Assembly: GCF_002750855.1 (NCBI RefSeq)
Contig: NZ_NWUC01000005.1
Location: forward strand, 287,066 to 351,065
Length of the DNA stretch: 64,000 bases
Source: Neopararhizobium haloflavum
GTDB taxonomy: Bacteria > Pseudomonadota > Alphaproteobacteria > Rhizobiales > Rhizobiaceae
Direction: 5' to 3'
The notes under the pieces: generated by a model
What the model was told of the DNA's origin: nothing
Seen by the model: only the letters and a program-made list of their open reading frames with translations
The model's database searches: none
Made by a program: the position numbers and the translations under genes
Shown here: piece after piece, positions 18,792 through 28,596 of the stretch
How positions within the stretch are numbered: position 1 is the first letter of the stretch
Layout of the letters: every line of letters begins with the position of its first letter

Positions 18792-19664
18792 TTATTTCCG
18801 GTTTGTCAGATAGACGCCGATCGCCACCACAACCGTGCCGACGATCATCGGCAACGGCAGGTCCTCGCCGAAATAGAGAAACGCCTGAACGGCGACAGTC
18901 GGCGGCACCAGATAGATCAGCGAGGCCGCGCGCGAGACCTGGCCACGGCGGATAAGGTATAGCAGCAGCGCGATCGCCAGCGCCGAAAGCCCGAAGACCG
19001 ACCACAAGAGCGCGACCCAGACTTCGAAATTCCAGACGATCCGCATGTCCTCGAGCAGCAGCACGGCCGGCACGGTGACAACGAACGCGCCGAGATACTG
19101 CAATGTGGCGATGGTTCGAAGATCGCCTGTCTGAAGGTACCGCTTCTGATAGAGCGTGCCGGCGGTGACCGAGAACATCGCCACCACGTTGACGATGAGG
19201 GGGACGATCGCCGCGCCGACTTCGGCGGGATCGAGTGCAGCGATATTCGGCACGATCGCGATCAACAGCCCGACCAGACCCAGCACGATGCCGAGCCTTT
19301 GGCCGGACGACAGCCGCTCGCCGACGATGAACGGAGCGCTCAATGCTGTCAGAAGCGGCTGGAGGGCAGCGATCAACCCCGAAAGCGCGGTCGGAACGCC
19401 ATGCGCGATCGCCCACCAGACGCCGCCGAGATAGATCGCGTGGAGCAGCACGCCGGAGAGAGCGGCGTGACCCCATTCGGCGCGTGTCCGCGGCCAGTTG
19501 GCTCGCACGATGACGCAGAACACGAGGAAGACGAGGCCGGCGAAGGCGTAGCGAAGGGACAGGAAGAAGAGCGGATCGGCGTGCGGCGCAGCATAGCGTG
19601 CAACGATCCATCCGGTCGACCAGAGCAGCACGAAGAGTGCGGGCACGAGGCGTTCGATTGTCAT
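18792..19664 (-). CDS. EamA-family (drug/metabolite superfamily) transporter
   Basis: 290 residues from the ATG at 19664, which has CGAGG 6 bases upstream; a farther ATG at 19691 lacks one. About ten membrane segments fall in two similar halves, beginning LVPALFVLLWSTGWIVARYA and repeating around LIAIVPNIAALDP to the end. The first-segment pattern with RYAFAGLVFLVF is typical of EamA repeats. Such inner-membrane transporters export amino acids or metabolites; the substrate here is unknown. Confidence 0.85.
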   Translation of the reverse strand: MTIERLVPALFVLLWSTGWIVARYAAPHADPLFFLSLRYAFAGLVFLVFCVIVRANWPRTRAEWGHAALSGVLLHAIYLGGVWWAIAHGVPTALSGLIAALQPLLTALSAPFIVGERLSSGQRLGIVLGLVGLLIAIVPNIAALDPAEVGAAIVPLIVNVVAMFSVTAGTLYQKRYLQTGDLRTIATLQYLGAFVVTVPAVLLLEDMRIVWNFEVWVALLWSVFGLSALAIALLLYLIRRGQVSRAASLIYLVPPTVAVQAFLYFGEDLPLPMIVGTVVVAIGVYLTNRK

Positions 19665-19861
19665 TTGTAGCCTCGGCACAAGCTGGGGCACAAGAGGCAG
19701 GACCCGATCCCGACCTTGGAAGAGCGATCAGATGTCGATAGGCCTGCCGGCCCCGCAAGTCAAAGCCGCCGATCCAATTCTTCAGCTCTCTGCGCCCAAA
19801 AAACAGGCAGATCAAATCAAGTGAAATCGGTGTCTTGCAATGGGCAGGGCTTTGCTCTTTG

Positions 19862-21298
19862 ATGAAGAAAAAGGGGAATTTCGATTTGCCTTTCAATGAA
19901 ATGATGGCGTCGGACGATGATGTCCGCGCGCCCTATTCCAAGTATTTCGACTGGTATCGCGAGCAGGATCGTGCGCGCCTGGTGATGAAATCGCGCGATG
20001 CCGAAGCAATCTTCCGAAAGACCGGAATCACGTTCGCGGTTTACGGCAAGGAAGAAGCGGCCGAGCGCCTCATTCCGTTCGACATCGTGCCACGCATCAT
20101 ATCCGGCAAGGAATGGCGCCGCCTGGCGCAAGGCATCGAGCAGCGCGTCGCCGCGCTCAACGCCTTTCTCGACGACATCTACCACAAGCAGGAGATCATC
20201 CGCGCCGGCCGCATCCCGCGCCAGTTGATCGAACAGAACGTGGCGTTCCTGCCCGAGATGATCGGCATGCGGCCGCCCGGCGGTGTCTACACCCACATCA
20301 TCGGCACCGATATCGTGCGCACCGGCGAAGACCAGTTCTACGTCCTGGAGGACAATGCCCGCACGCCGTCCGGCGTCTCTTACATGCTGGAGAACCGGGA
20401 AACGATGATGCAGATGTTTCCCGAGCTGTTCCACCGCATCAAGGTGCGGCCGGTCGAGAACTATCCGATGCTGCTTCGCCAGAGCCTGGAAGCCTGTGCG
20501 CCGCCGGGATGCGAGGGCAAGCCGCGCGTCGCCGTCCTGACGCCGGGCATCTACAATTCGGCCTATTACGAGCACGCCTTTCTGGCCGACCAGATGGGCG
20601 CCGAACTCGTCGAGGGGTCGGATCTGCGCGTGGTCGACGGGCGCGTTGCGATGCGCACGACGCAAGGCTACAAGCCGATCGACGTCCTTTATCGGCGCGT
20701 CGACGATGACTTTCTGGATCCCCTCACCTTTCGCCCCGATTCCGCCCTCGGCGTCGCCGGCATCATGGATGTCTACCGGGCCGGCAACATCACGATCGCC
20801 AATGCGCCCGGCACCGGCATTTCCGACGACAAGGCGATCTACTCCTACATGCCGGAGATCGTCGAGTTCTACACCGGCCGCAAGCCGCTTCTTCAGAATG
20901 TGCCCACGTGGCGCTGCTCGGAGCCTGAGAGCCTGCAATATGTCCTCGACAACCTGGCGGATCTGGTCGTCAAGGAGGTCCACGGTTCCGGCGGCTATGG
21001 CATGCTGGTCGGCCCGACCGCATCCAAGAAGGACCGCGCGTCCTTCGCCGCCAAGCTCAAGGCTCGGCCGGGCAATTACATCGCCCAGCCAACCCTGTCG
21101 CTCTCCACCGTCCCGATCCTCGTCAAGAAGGGTGTGGCGCCGCGTCACGTCGACCTGCGGCCTTTCGTGCTCGTTTCGCCAGGCCGGATCCAGATCATAC
21201 CCGGCGGCCTCACCCGCGTCGCGCTGAAGGCCGGCTCGCTGGTCGTCAATTCCAGCCAGGGCGGAGGCACCAAGGACACCTGGGTGCTGGAGGATTGA
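19862..21298 (+). CDS. Circularly permuted ATP-grasp protein of the Anbu operon (COG2308-type)
   Basis: About 478 residues; the start is uncertain (ATG 19862, or 19901 at FNEMMAS). Recognisable stretches are YVLEDNARTPSGVSYMLENR, VAVLTPGIYNSAYYEHAFLA, VLYRRVDDDFLDPL and ending VVNSSQGGGTKDTWVLE, all typical of the circularly permuted type-2 ATP-grasp family. The family is predicted to form amide bonds, like glutathionylspermidine-type ligases. The alpha-E gene follows 4 bases later, then transglutaminase and Anbu peptidase genes: the standard Anbu gene neighbourhood. Substrate and product are unknown. Confidence 0.9.
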   Translation: MKKKGNFDLPFNEMMASDDDVRAPYSKYFDWYREQDRARLVMKSRDAEAIFRKTGITFAVYGKEEAAERLIPFDIVPRIISGKEWRRLAQGIEQRVAALNAFLDDIYHKQEIIRAGRIPRQLIEQNVAFLPEMIGMRPPGGVYTHIIGTDIVRTGEDQFYVLEDNARTPSGVSYMLENRETMMQMFPELFHRIKVRPVENYPMLLRQSLEACAPPGCEGKPRVAVLTPGIYNSAYYEHAFLADQMGAELVEGSDLRVVDGRVAMRTTQGYKPIDVLYRRVDDDFLDPLTFRPDSALGVAGIMDVYRAGNITIANAPGTGISDDKAIYSYMPEIVEFYTGRKPLLQNVPTWRCSEPESLQYVLDNLADLVVKEVHGSGGYGMLVGPTASKKDRASFAAKLKARPGNYIAQPTLSLSTVPILVKKGVAPRHVDLRPFVLVSPGRIQIIPGGLTRVALKAGSLVVNSSQGGGTKDTWVLED

Positions 21299-21302
21299 TG
21301 CG

Positions 21303-22244
21303 ATGATGCTGGGACGTACAGCCAATGGCCTGTTCTGGATGTTCCGCTACATCGAGCGCGCGGAAAACACCGCCCGCCTGATCGACGCCGGCGTGCGCAT
21401 GTCGCTGACCGCATCCAACGGGTCGGATGACGAATGGGTGTCCGTGCTCAAGAGCGCCGGCGCCGAAGACGCCTATCGCCAGCATCACGAGACGGTGACG
21501 GGTCCGGACGCCATCGACTTCCTGCTGCGCGACACGGCCAACCCTTCCAGCGTGATGTCTGTGATCGACAGCGCCCGCAATAATGCCCGCATGGTGCGCA
21601 CCGCCCTGACGCGTGAAGCCTGGGAGAGCACCAACGAATGCTGGATCGAGATGAAGCACCGTCTCTCCCGGCGCGTTCGCGATACCGACCTGCCCGGTGT
21701 TCTCGACATGATCAAGCAGCGCACCGGCCTCATCCGCGGGGCGTTTCACGGCACGATGCTGCGCAACGAGATCTTCAATTTCTCACGCATCGGCACATTC
21801 ATAGAGCGTGCCGACAACACGGCCCGGATCCTCGACGTCAAATACTACCTGCTACTGCCGGCCGTGACCTATGTCGGCTCCTCGCTCGACAATGTCCAAT
21901 GGGTCTCGATCCTGCGTTCGGTTTCGGCCCACCGATCCTATGGATGGGTCTACGAATCCGATCTGAACCCCGTCAACATCGCGGACTTTCTCATCCTGAA
22001 CGGGCGCATGCCCCGGTCGCTGGCATACTGCCATGAGAAGATCTCGAACAATCTCGGCTATCTGGCAGCGGAATATTCCGAACGCCACCCCGCCCACGAC
22101 ACCGCGCTTGAGATCCTGGAATCGTTCAGGAACCGCGACATCCGCGCTATCATCGATGCGGGCCTGCACCAATTCCTCGAAGATTTCATCACCCGCAATG
22201 CCCGCCTCGGCAACGAGATCGCGCAAGCCTATCGGTTCTATTGA
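21303..22244 (+). CDS. Alpha-E domain protein of the Anbu operon (COG2307-type)
   Basis: 313 residues, rich in alpha helix. The opening MLGRTANGLFWMFRYIERAENTARL (read from residue 2) and the internal IGTFIERADNTARILDVKYY are the two characteristic repeats of alpha-E proteins, each carrying an ERAxNTAR motif. The family is always found with the ATP-grasp protein preceding it here and is thought to act in the same peptide- or amide-forming step. It starts 4 bases after the ATP-grasp stop and overlaps an alternative TTG of the next gene, so the genes are co-translated. Confidence 0.9.
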   Translation: MMLGRTANGLFWMFRYIERAENTARLIDAGVRMSLTASNGSDDEWVSVLKSAGAEDAYRQHHETVTGPDAIDFLLRDTANPSSVMSVIDSARNNARMVRTALTREAWESTNECWIEMKHRLSRRVRDTDLPGVLDMIKQRTGLIRGAFHGTMLRNEIFNFSRIGTFIERADNTARILDVKYYLLLPAVTYVGSSLDNVQWVSILRSVSAHRSYGWVYESDLNPVNIADFLILNGRMPRSLAYCHEKISNNLGYLAAEYSERHPAHDTALEILESFRNRDIRAIIDAGLHQFLEDFITRNARLGNEIAQAYRFY

Positions 22245-22246
22245 TC

Positions 22247-23041
22247 ATGCATCTGAAGATCAGCCACACGACCGAATACAACTACGACCAACCGGTCGGA
22301 TACGCACTCCAGCGCCTGCGGCTGACGCCGCTCTCGGGCCGTGGCCAGACGGTGCTGCACTGGAATACGGAAATCGAGGGCGGGAACGTCGAAGTCGCCT
22401 ATGACGATCACTACGGCAACTTCGTGCAGATGGTGAGTACACATCCGGGCAGCGACATGATCCGGGTCATTGCTTCAGGTGAAATCGACACGGAGGATCG
22501 CCACGGCGTTGCCGGACCGCACATCGGTTTCTCGCCGCTCTGGCTTTATCTTCGTGAGACCCGCCTGACCAAGCCGGCCAAGCCGATCAGGGATCTCGCC
22601 CGTTCGGTCGACAATGATGAGCCGCTGGAGCGCCTTCACGCACTCATGGCGCGCATTGCCGAGACTGTCGCCTATGAGATCGGCACGACCGACGCGGAAA
22701 CGACTGCCGAGGAAGCGCTGGAAGCGGGGAGCGGCGTCTGCCAGGATCACGCCCACATCTTCCTCAGCGCTGCCCGCTATCTCGACTTTCCCGCGCGTTA
22801 TGTCTCCGGCTATCTGATGATGAACGACCGGACCGAACAGGTTGCGACACATGCCTGGGCCGAAGCCCATGTCGAAGGTCTCGGCTGGGTTGGCTTCGAC
22901 GCGGCGAACGGCATTTCCCCCGACGAACGCTATGTGCGCATGGCAACCGGCCTGGACTATGTCGACGCCGCCCCCATCTCGGGCATACGGCTTGGAAACG
23001 CGGCGGAAACGCTTGCCGTTTCGATCACGGTCGAGCAGTAA
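22247..23041 (+). CDS. Transglutaminase-like cysteine protease of the Anbu operon (COG1305-type)
   Basis: 264 residues. An N-terminal beta-rich region (MHLKISHTTEYNYDQPV) precedes the transglutaminase-like core, in which the catalytic triad is visible: Cys165 in GSGVCQDHAH, His202 in THAWAEAH and Asp218 in GWVGFDAANG. No signal peptide, so it is probably cytoplasmic. The ATG at 22247 is 2 bases after the alpha-E stop. In this neighbourhood the enzyme is expected to hydrolyse or transfer a peptide or amide bond, perhaps opposing the ATP-grasp ligase. Confidence 0.9.
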   Translation: MHLKISHTTEYNYDQPVGYALQRLRLTPLSGRGQTVLHWNTEIEGGNVEVAYDDHYGNFVQMVSTHPGSDMIRVIASGEIDTEDRHGVAGPHIGFSPLWLYLRETRLTKPAKPIRDLARSVDNDEPLERLHALMARIAETVAYEIGTTDAETTAEEALEAGSGVCQDHAHIFLSAARYLDFPARYVSGYLMMNDRTEQVATHAWAEAHVEGLGWVGFDAANGISPDERYVRMATGLDYVDAAPISGIRLGNAAETLAVSITVEQ

Positions 23042-23130
23042 TATTCGCTGCTGAACGACGGTCGGTCGTTCGATTCGCCGGCGCAGGCGGGAAGGACGGT
23101 GCGCCCGGCCACGACGGGGTTGAAACGGCA

Positions 23131-23883
23131 ATGACTTACTGTGTCGGTCTTCGGCTGAGGCGCGGGCTGATGTTCATGTCCGATACCCGCACGAATGCGG
23201 GTGTCGACAACATTTCCTCGTTCCGCAAGATGTATACGTGGGAGCGACCGGGCGACCGGATCATCACATTGCTCTCTGCCGGCAACCTGGCCACCACCCA
23301 GACCGTCGTCTCGATGCTGGAAGAGCGGCACAAGACGACCGAAGAGCGCGATCCCGACATCTACGAAGTGCCGTCCATGTTCAAGGCCGCCAAGCTCGTC
23401 GGCGATACGGTGCGCAGCGTCATCCGTGAGATCGCCGACGGCGGCGGCTTCAAGAGCGAAGCCAGCTTCGGCGCCACCTTCATCCTCGGCGGGCAGATCG
23501 CCGGCGGCGAAACCCGGATGTATCTCATCTATCCGGAAGGCAATTTCATCGAGGCGACGGACGACAACCCGTTCTTCCAGATCGGCGAGCACAAATACGG
23601 CAAACCGATTCTGGTTCGCGCCTACGACCCGGACATGAGCTTCGAGGAAGCTGCGAAGCTTTTGATCGTGTCCTTTGATTCGACTCTCAAATCCAACCTC
23701 TCGGTCGGCCTGCCGCTCGATATCCAGACCTATGTGAGCAACAGCCTTGAGCGCGGCGCCGAACGGCGCCTGATGGCCTCCGATCCCTACTACCAGGAGA
23801 TATCGGAAGGCTGGTCGGAGGCACTGCGCGAAGCATTTCAGCGCCTTCCGAACTATGAGGGACTGTACAAGTCCAACAGCTGA
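23131..23883 (+). CDS. Anbu, ancestral proteasome-like peptidase (COG3484-type)
   Basis: 250 residues opening MTYCVGLRLRRGLMFMSDTR. After removal of Met1, Thr would be the N-terminal nucleophile; Asp18 in MSDTRTN and Lys33 in FRKMY (Met numbering) occupy the proteasome Asp17/Lys33 positions. The fold text SFGATFILGGQIAGGETRMY is typical of Anbu. Family structures assemble into open or helical rings. It ends the ATP-grasp/alpha-E/transglutaminase operon after an 89-base gap and meets ureG tail to tail with no gap. Confidence 0.92.
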   Translation: MTYCVGLRLRRGLMFMSDTRTNAGVDNISSFRKMYTWERPGDRIITLLSAGNLATTQTVVSMLEERHKTTEERDPDIYEVPSMFKAAKLVGDTVRSVIREIADGGGFKSEASFGATFILGGQIAGGETRMYLIYPEGNFIEATDDNPFFQIGEHKYGKPILVRAYDPDMSFEEAAKLLIVSFDSTLKSNLSVGLPLDIQTYVSNSLERGAERRLMASDPYYQEISEGWSEALREAFQRLPNYEGLYKSNS

Positions 23884-23894
23884 CTATTCAGCTG
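23877..23894. terminator. Small hairpin spanning the Anbu/ureG stop codons
   Basis: CAGCTGA and TCAGCTG form a perfect 7-base stem with a CTAT loop, exactly where the converging Anbu and ureG genes end (stops at 23881-23883 and 23884-23886). There is no T-run, so termination is only plausible, but the symmetry and position suggest a compact bidirectional signal. Confidence 0.35.
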
Positions 23895-24522
23895 CTGCCG
23901 CCCGGCGTTCCAAGCCTCCGGTCTCGATGAGAAAGTCCACCACCGCGTCAAGTCCCGCGCCGCGGCTGAGATCGGTGAAAAGCAGCGGGCGGCCGGCACG
24001 CATGCGCCTGGCATCCGCATCCATCTGGTCGAGATCCACGCCCACATAAGGTGCCAGATCGGTCTTGTTGATGATGAGCAGATCGGAACGGGTGATACCC
24101 GGCCCGCCTTTCCTCGGAATGTCACCGCCCTGGCAGACCGAGACGACGTAGAGCGTGAGGTCGGCCAGATCGGGCGAAAAGGTCGCCGCCAGATTGTCTC
24201 CGCCTGATTCGATGAAGACGAGATCAAGGTCCGGATGCCGGCGACAAAGGTCGTCGATCGCCCGCAGATTGATCGAGGCGTCCTCGCGGATCGCCGTATG
24301 CGGACACCCGCCCGTCTCCACGCCGACGATACGGTCCTGCGGCAGCGCCTGGAGACGCGTCAGCATCTCTGCATCTTCCTTTGTGTAGATGTCGTTGGTG
24401 ACGACGCCGATGGAAAATTCATCGCGCATTGCCTTGCACAGCTTTTCGGTCAGCGTCGACTTGCCGACGCCGACCGGCCCGCCGATGCCGACGCGCAAGG
24501 GACCGTGATGAGATTGAGTCAT
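23884..24522 (-). CDS. ureG: Urease accessory GTPase UreG
   Basis: 212 residues from the ATG at 24522, which overlaps the ureF stop (ATGA). It shows P-loop [10 protein letters not shown], the metal-binding GGCPHT motif, the [13 protein letters not shown] switch region and the guanine-specifying NKTD. UreG hydrolyses GTP to power nickel delivery into apo-urease with UreD, UreF and UreE. It is the last gene of the urease cluster on the minus strand. An alanine-rich C-terminal tail (RRAAAAE) is unremarkable. Confidence 0.96.
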   Translation of the reverse strand: MTQSHHGPLRVGIGGPVGVGKSTLTEKLCKAMRDEFSIGVVTNDIYTKEDAEMLTRLQALPQDRIVGVETGGCPHTAIREDASINLRAIDDLCRRHPDLDLVFIESGGDNLAATFSPDLADLTLYVVSVCQGGDIPRKGGPGITRSDLLIINKTDLAPYVGVDLDQMDADARRMRAGRPLLFTDLSRGAGLDAVVDFLIETGGLERRAAAAE

Positions 24523-25217
24523 GATCTGAATAGCCTCGAATATTGCGTTTCGTGTCTCATGGACAGGATCTCCGACTTGAAGCTGCACGAGCCGAGATCG
24601 TCGAGCGTCGCGTTCGCCGCACGTTCGGCCGTGTGCACGACACACGCTTCGAGTTGGGCGAGAGCCGCAACCCCGTCGCGTTGGCCAAGTGGCACGAGCC
24701 GCACCGCAGCCTGCACCAGATTGGCGGCAAAGGCATGGAGCAAACCGGCAAGCATGGGCTCCAGCGCAATGCCGCGCCGTGCGGCTGTCGCACCGATGGC
24801 GACCGGATAGGCCATGGACCGCTCCATCGGTAGCGCGCCGTCACCGCCCGGCCACGCATTGCCCGACCAGGCATCGACTGCATCGATGAATGCCTCGCCC
24901 TGCGCCATCGTCTCGAGGTGACGCTCGCCCGAACCTGCTAACGCCTCGGCAAGCTCCGCCAGCGCCTTCAGCGCCGTCATCTTCCCGGCCCGTCGCCATG
25001 CCTCGGCCGACAGGACGGCATCGTTCCAGCCGGAGCCCCTTGCCAACACGTCCTCCAGCCATTCGATAAGGCCGGCGCGATCGACGATGAGCCCGTCATG
25101 GACGGCCCGCTCGACACCATGACTGTAGCTGAAGGCCCCGACTGGAAAGGCGGGCGACAAGAACGTCATCAAGCGCAGCAGTTCCAGCTGGCTAGCCCCT
25201 TCATTTTCGGTTTCCAT
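24519..25217 (-). CDS. ureF: Urease accessory protein UreF
   Basis: About 232 residues of mostly helix. The opening [24 protein letters not shown] is the UreF signature. The ATG at 25217 is used; a TTG at 25232 overlapping the ureE stop (TTGA) would add five residues and is a real alternative because coupled starts are common in this cluster. The end overlaps the ureG start. UreF bridges UreD and UreG in the activation complex. Confidence 0.94.
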   Translation of the reverse strand: METENEGASQLELLRLMTFLSPAFPVGAFSYSHGVERAVHDGLIVDRAGLIEWLEDVLARGSGWNDAVLSAEAWRRAGKMTALKALAELAEALAGSGERHLETMAQGEAFIDAVDAWSGNAWPGGDGALPMERSMAYPVAIGATAARRGIALEPMLAGLLHAFAANLVQAAVRLVPLGQRDGVAALAQLEACVVHTAERAANATLDDLGSCSFKSEILSMRHETQYSRLFRS

Positions 25218-25228
25218 GCCGCCCGCCG

Positions 25229-25720
25229 TCAATCGGAATGGCTATGGGAATGACTGTGAGCGTCGTGCGTGTGGGCGTGGCCGTGATCGCCATAGGCGCC
25301 GCCTTCCGGGTCGAACGGCGCAATGATCTCCCGCACGCTCGCGCCGAGCCCGCTCAGCATGTCGCGGATGACATGATCGCGCCGGATCAGGATCCGATCG
25401 CTGAAAATCTGTGCAGGCAAGTGCCGGTTGCCGAGATGCCAGGCAAGCTGCAGAAGGCGTTCGGGCGACGGGTTCGCGGCGCGCACCTCGTAGAGTGCCT
25501 CGGGTGCGGCCCGCACAAGGATGGTTCCGCCATCCGGCAGCGGCAGTCCGTCTCCATCGCGAAGGAGCGTGGTTTCGGGCAGGTCGAGCAGGATTGCTCG
25601 GCCGCCATCGGTCGTCAGGCGGATGCGTCTGCGGTGCCGGCCGGTCTCGTCGAGCGTGATCGTGTCGGCGGCGTCGCCTGACCAGTCGCCCTTTCGTGTG
25701 ATGCGTTCGATGCGTTGCAT
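25229..25720 (-). CDS. ureE: Urease accessory nickel chaperone UreE
   Basis: 163 residues from the ATG at 25720, with GGAGGG ahead. The N-terminal domain begins MQRIERITRKGDW, and the metal-binding domain has LAWHLGNRHLPAQIFSDRIL containing the conserved GNRH. The C-terminus is a histidine-rich tail (HGHAHTHDAHSHSHSHSD), which stores or delivers nickel. The gene is followed by ureF with an overlapping junction. Upstream lie two non-urease genes, so ureEFG may be read through them from ureC. Confidence 0.94.
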   Translation of the reverse strand: MQRIERITRKGDWSGDAADTITLDETGRHRRRIRLTTDGGRAILLDLPETTLLRDGDGLPLPDGGTILVRAAPEALYEVRAANPSPERLLQLAWHLGNRHLPAQIFSDRILIRRDHVIRDMLSGLGASVREIIAPFDPEGGAYGDHGHAHTHDAHSHSHSHSD

Positions 25721-25751
25721 GATCCCTCCGATCGTAGGGGAGTTCCATGCA

Positions 25752-26162
25752 TCAATTGTGCCAGAGGGAGAATGCCGACGCGATGGCGTAGGTGACGCCA
25801 GCGGTGAAGGCGCTGAGCGCGGCGCCCCATATGATATCGACCATTGCAACCGTCGCATCGAAACCCTTCATCGTGGAAAGGTTCGTCGCGTCATAGGTCA
25901 TGTAGCAGAACATGCCGAAAAGGCCGGCATTGAAGACGGCGAGCCAGAAGCTTCCTGCCGCAAGTCCCGGGGCGATCGCGAAATAGACGAGACCGATCAC
26001 GAATATCGCGTAAAAGCCGGCCGCGATGGCGAAACGCGGCTGGTCCAGCAGCAGATCGCCCATGCGGGATTTGTAAAAGTCACGGGCAACATAGCCGAGC
26101 CAGACAGCGTCGATCGCCAGAAAGATGAAAGCCGCGACGAGATAGACCCAGAAAAATTTCAT
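25752..26162 (-). CDS. DUF2177-family small membrane protein
   Basis: 136 residues with about four membrane segments, starting MKFFWVYLVAAFIFLAIDAVWLGY. The IDAVWLGYVARDFYK stretch and the later MFCYMTYDATNLSTMKGFD match the DUF2177 family as I recall it. Its function is unknown. It sits inside the urease cluster between ureE (31-base gap) and the host-attachment gene and is co-directional, so it is probably co-transcribed. A link to nickel or urea metabolism has no direct support. Confidence 0.8.
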   Translation of the reverse strand: MKFFWVYLVAAFIFLAIDAVWLGYVARDFYKSRMGDLLLDQPRFAIAAGFYAIFVIGLVYFAIAPGLAAGSFWLAVFNAGLFGMFCYMTYDATNLSTMKGFDATVAMVDIIWGAALSAFTAGVTYAIASAFSLWHN

Positions 26163-26233
26163 GCTGAATCCTCTCGCCGCGGCGCCTTGGCTTGCCGCGC
26201 AGGGACGCGGGCCAGTACAGCCTTTCTACGCGA

Positions 26234-26680
26234 TCAGTGCAAAAGCAGATCTTCGATCTTGTCGATGGAATGATTGGTCAGCGTTTTTGGAACTTCGCTG
26301 ACGATTCGCTCGGCCACTTCCGTGTGCAGTTCCTTGCGCATGTCGCCAAGCACCGTGGGCGGAGCGACGAGAACGAGTCTGTCGAACCGTCCCGAGTGCG
26401 CGTATTTGTACAGCCTCGCCGCGATATCCTTGGCGAACCGCTCCTTGCCGATCTGATGCCAGTCCGTATCCGCGACGCCCGAGCGGTGCCCCGGACCTGC
26501 GTCATGCATGCGGCCGGGTTTGTCGGTCCCCTGTTCGCGGGTTGCGGGATTTTCCTGCGCCATTTCCCGAAACACTTCCAGGTTCGGGTTCATCGCGTCG
26601 CCCTCGTTGCGCAGGAAAAGCGCCTTTTCGCCATCGGCGACCACCACCCAGCCATCGTGTTTCAGCATGATGCCGCTCAT
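26234..26680 (-). CDS. Host-attachment family protein (rhizobial, release-factor-like fold)
   Basis: 148 residues beginning MSGIMLKHDGWVVVADGEKALFLRN. That opening, plus RFAKDIAARLYKYAHSGRFD and LVLVAPPTVLGDMRKEL, is typical of the proteins annotated 'host attachment protein' in Agrobacterium and Rhizobium, whose fold relates to bacterial/archaeal eRF1-like (baeRF) domains. The actual function is not established. It lies between ureC and the DUF2177 gene. GGAGG lies just before the ATG. Confidence 0.82.
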   Translation of the reverse strand: MSGIMLKHDGWVVVADGEKALFLRNEGDAMNPNLEVFREMAQENPATREQGTDKPGRMHDAGPGHRSGVADTDWHQIGKERFAKDIAARLYKYAHSGRFDRLVLVAPPTVLGDMRKELHTEVAERIVSEVPKTLTNHSIDKIEDLLLH

Positions 26681-26738
26681 CGTCGAGCCTCCTTCGTTTC
26701 ATTGCGAAGGGCCAACGGATGGTTTCGGGACGGGTTCC

Positions 26739-28451
26739 TCAGAAAAGGAAATAGCGCTGCGCCATGGGCAGCACATCCGCCGGCTCGCAGGTCAGCAACT
26801 CCCCGTCGGCGCGCACTTCATAGGTTTCCGGGTCCACATCGATATGCGGCGTCGCGTCATTGAGCCGCATGGATCCCTTCGAGATGCCGCCACGGGTGTT
26901 CTCGACCGCGATCATTGGCTTTTCCACGCCAAGCGCTGCAGCAAGCCCGTTCTCCTTCGCAGCGCATGAGACGAACATCACCGAGGAGTGGGCCGCGGTC
27001 TTGCCGAATGCACCGAACATCATGCGGTAATGGACGGGTTGCGGCGTCGGGATGGAGGCGTTGGGATCGCCCATCGGTGCGGCCGCAATGGTCCCGCCGA
27101 CGAGAACCAGCGCCGGCTTCACCCCGAAAAAGGCCGGGTCCCAGACAACCAGATCCGCCCGCTTGCCCACCTCGACCGATCCGATATGAGCGCTCATCCC
27201 GTGCGCGATCGCCGGGTTGATCGTATATTTCGCGATATAGCGCTTGACCCTGAAATTGTCGTTCTCGCCGGTTTCCTCGCGCAGACGGCCGCGCTGCCGC
27301 TTCATCTTGTCCGCCGTCTGCCAGGTGCGGATCAGCACCTCGCCCACCCTGCCCATCGCCTGGCTGTCGGATGCGATGATGGAGAAGGCCCCCATGTCAT
27401 GCAGGATATCTTCGGCCGCGATCGTTTCCTTGCGGATGCGGCTTTCGGCGAAGGCGATGTCTTCGGGAATGGACGGCGACAGATGGTGGCACACCATCAG
27501 CATGTCGAGGTGCTCGGCAATGGTGTTGTGGGTATAGGGGCGAGTCGGGTTGGTCGACGAGGGAATGACGTTCGCCAGACCGCAGACCTTGATGATGTCC
27601 GGCGCGTGTCCGCCTCCTGCCCCTTCGGTGTGGAAAGCGTGGATGGTGCGCCCCTTGAAGGCATCCACGGTGCTTTCGACAAAGCCGCTCTCGTTCAAGG
27701 TGTCGGTGTGGATCATCACCTGAACGTCATGGTCGTCGGCGACGGAAAGGCAATTGTCGATCGCGGCCGGTGTCGTGCCCCAGTCCTCGTGGAGCTTGAG
27801 CGCACAGGCGCCGCCCAGCACAATCTCCTCCAATGCCCCGGGAAGCGAGGCATTCCCTTTGCCGGAAAGCCCGATGTTCATCGGGAAGGCGTCGAGCGAC
27901 TGGATCATGCGCGCCAGATGCCACGGTCCGGGCGTGCAGGTCGTCGCCAGCGTTCCATGCGCCGGCCCGGTGCCACCGCCGAGCATCGTTGTGACGCCCG
28001 ACATCAACGCTTCCTCGATCTGCTGCGGGCAGATGAAATGGATATGGGAATCGAAGCCACCGGCGGTGACGATCTTTCCTTCCCCGGCGATCGCTTCCGT
28101 CCCGGGACCGATAACGATATCGACCCCAGGCTGCGTATCGGGGTTTCCCGCCTTGCCGATCGCCACGATCAAACCGTCCTTCAGCCCGATATCGGCCTTC
28201 ACGATGCCGGTATGATCGACGATCAGGGCGTTGGTTATGACCGTGTCGACCGCACCGTCCGCCCGGCTGACCTGGCTCTGGCCCATGCCGTCCCGCACGA
28301 CCTTGCCGCCGCCGAATTTGGCTTCCTCGCCATAGCGCGTGCGGTCCTCTTCGACCTCGATGAAGAGTTCGGTGTCGGCAAGGCGCACGCGGTCGCCCAC
28401 CGTCGGACCGAACATGCCAGCATAGGAGGCGCGGTCAATTCTCGCGGGCAT
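26739..28451 (-). CDS. ureC: Urease alpha subunit (catalytic)
   Basis: 570 residues, full family length. Nickel ligands are visible: HIHFICPQQ (two His), the carbamylated Lys in [29 protein letters not shown], and Asp in [11 protein letters not shown]; the flap region [12 protein letters not shown] carries the catalytic His. It hydrolyses urea to ammonia and carbamate. The catalytic subunit is separated from ureB by 693 bases holding an opposite-strand gene, so it probably has its own promoter or depends on read-through. Confidence 0.97.
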   Translation of the reverse strand: MPARIDRASYAGMFGPTVGDRVRLADTELFIEVEEDRTRYGEEAKFGGGKVVRDGMGQSQVSRADGAVDTVITNALIVDHTGIVKADIGLKDGLIVAIGKAGNPDTQPGVDIVIGPGTEAIAGEGKIVTAGGFDSHIHFICPQQIEEALMSGVTTMLGGGTGPAHGTLATTCTPGPWHLARMIQSLDAFPMNIGLSGKGNASLPGALEEIVLGGACALKLHEDWGTTPAAIDNCLSVADDHDVQVMIHTDTLNESGFVESTVDAFKGRTIHAFHTEGAGGGHAPDIIKVCGLANVIPSSTNPTRPYTHNTIAEHLDMLMVCHHLSPSIPEDIAFAESRIRKETIAAEDILHDMGAFSIIASDSQAMGRVGEVLIRTWQTADKMKRQRGRLREETGENDNFRVKRYIAKYTINPAIAHGMSAHIGSVEVGKRADLVVWDPAFFGVKPALVLVGGTIAAAPMGDPNASIPTPQPVHYRMMFGAFGKTAAHSSVMFVSCAAKENGLAAALGVEKPMIAVENTRGGISKGSMRLNDATPHIDVDPETYEVRADGELLTCEPADVLPMAQRYFLF

Positions 28452-28596
28452 GGCAGAAGCTCCGTGGCAGTCTATTGAAATTGGAAGGCGCGATAATCAC
28501 GTTCGACAACGAGCCTCGCGATGGTTTATGAGCGGGCTCGAGCTGATGCGGGGCGAAGCACGCGCCGAGAGAAACGACAAATGAATGGAGAGAAGG

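Noticed and set aside
26988-28478. Plus-strand 496-residue frame over ureC
   Set aside because: Antisense of the urease alpha subunit, which has every nickel ligand.
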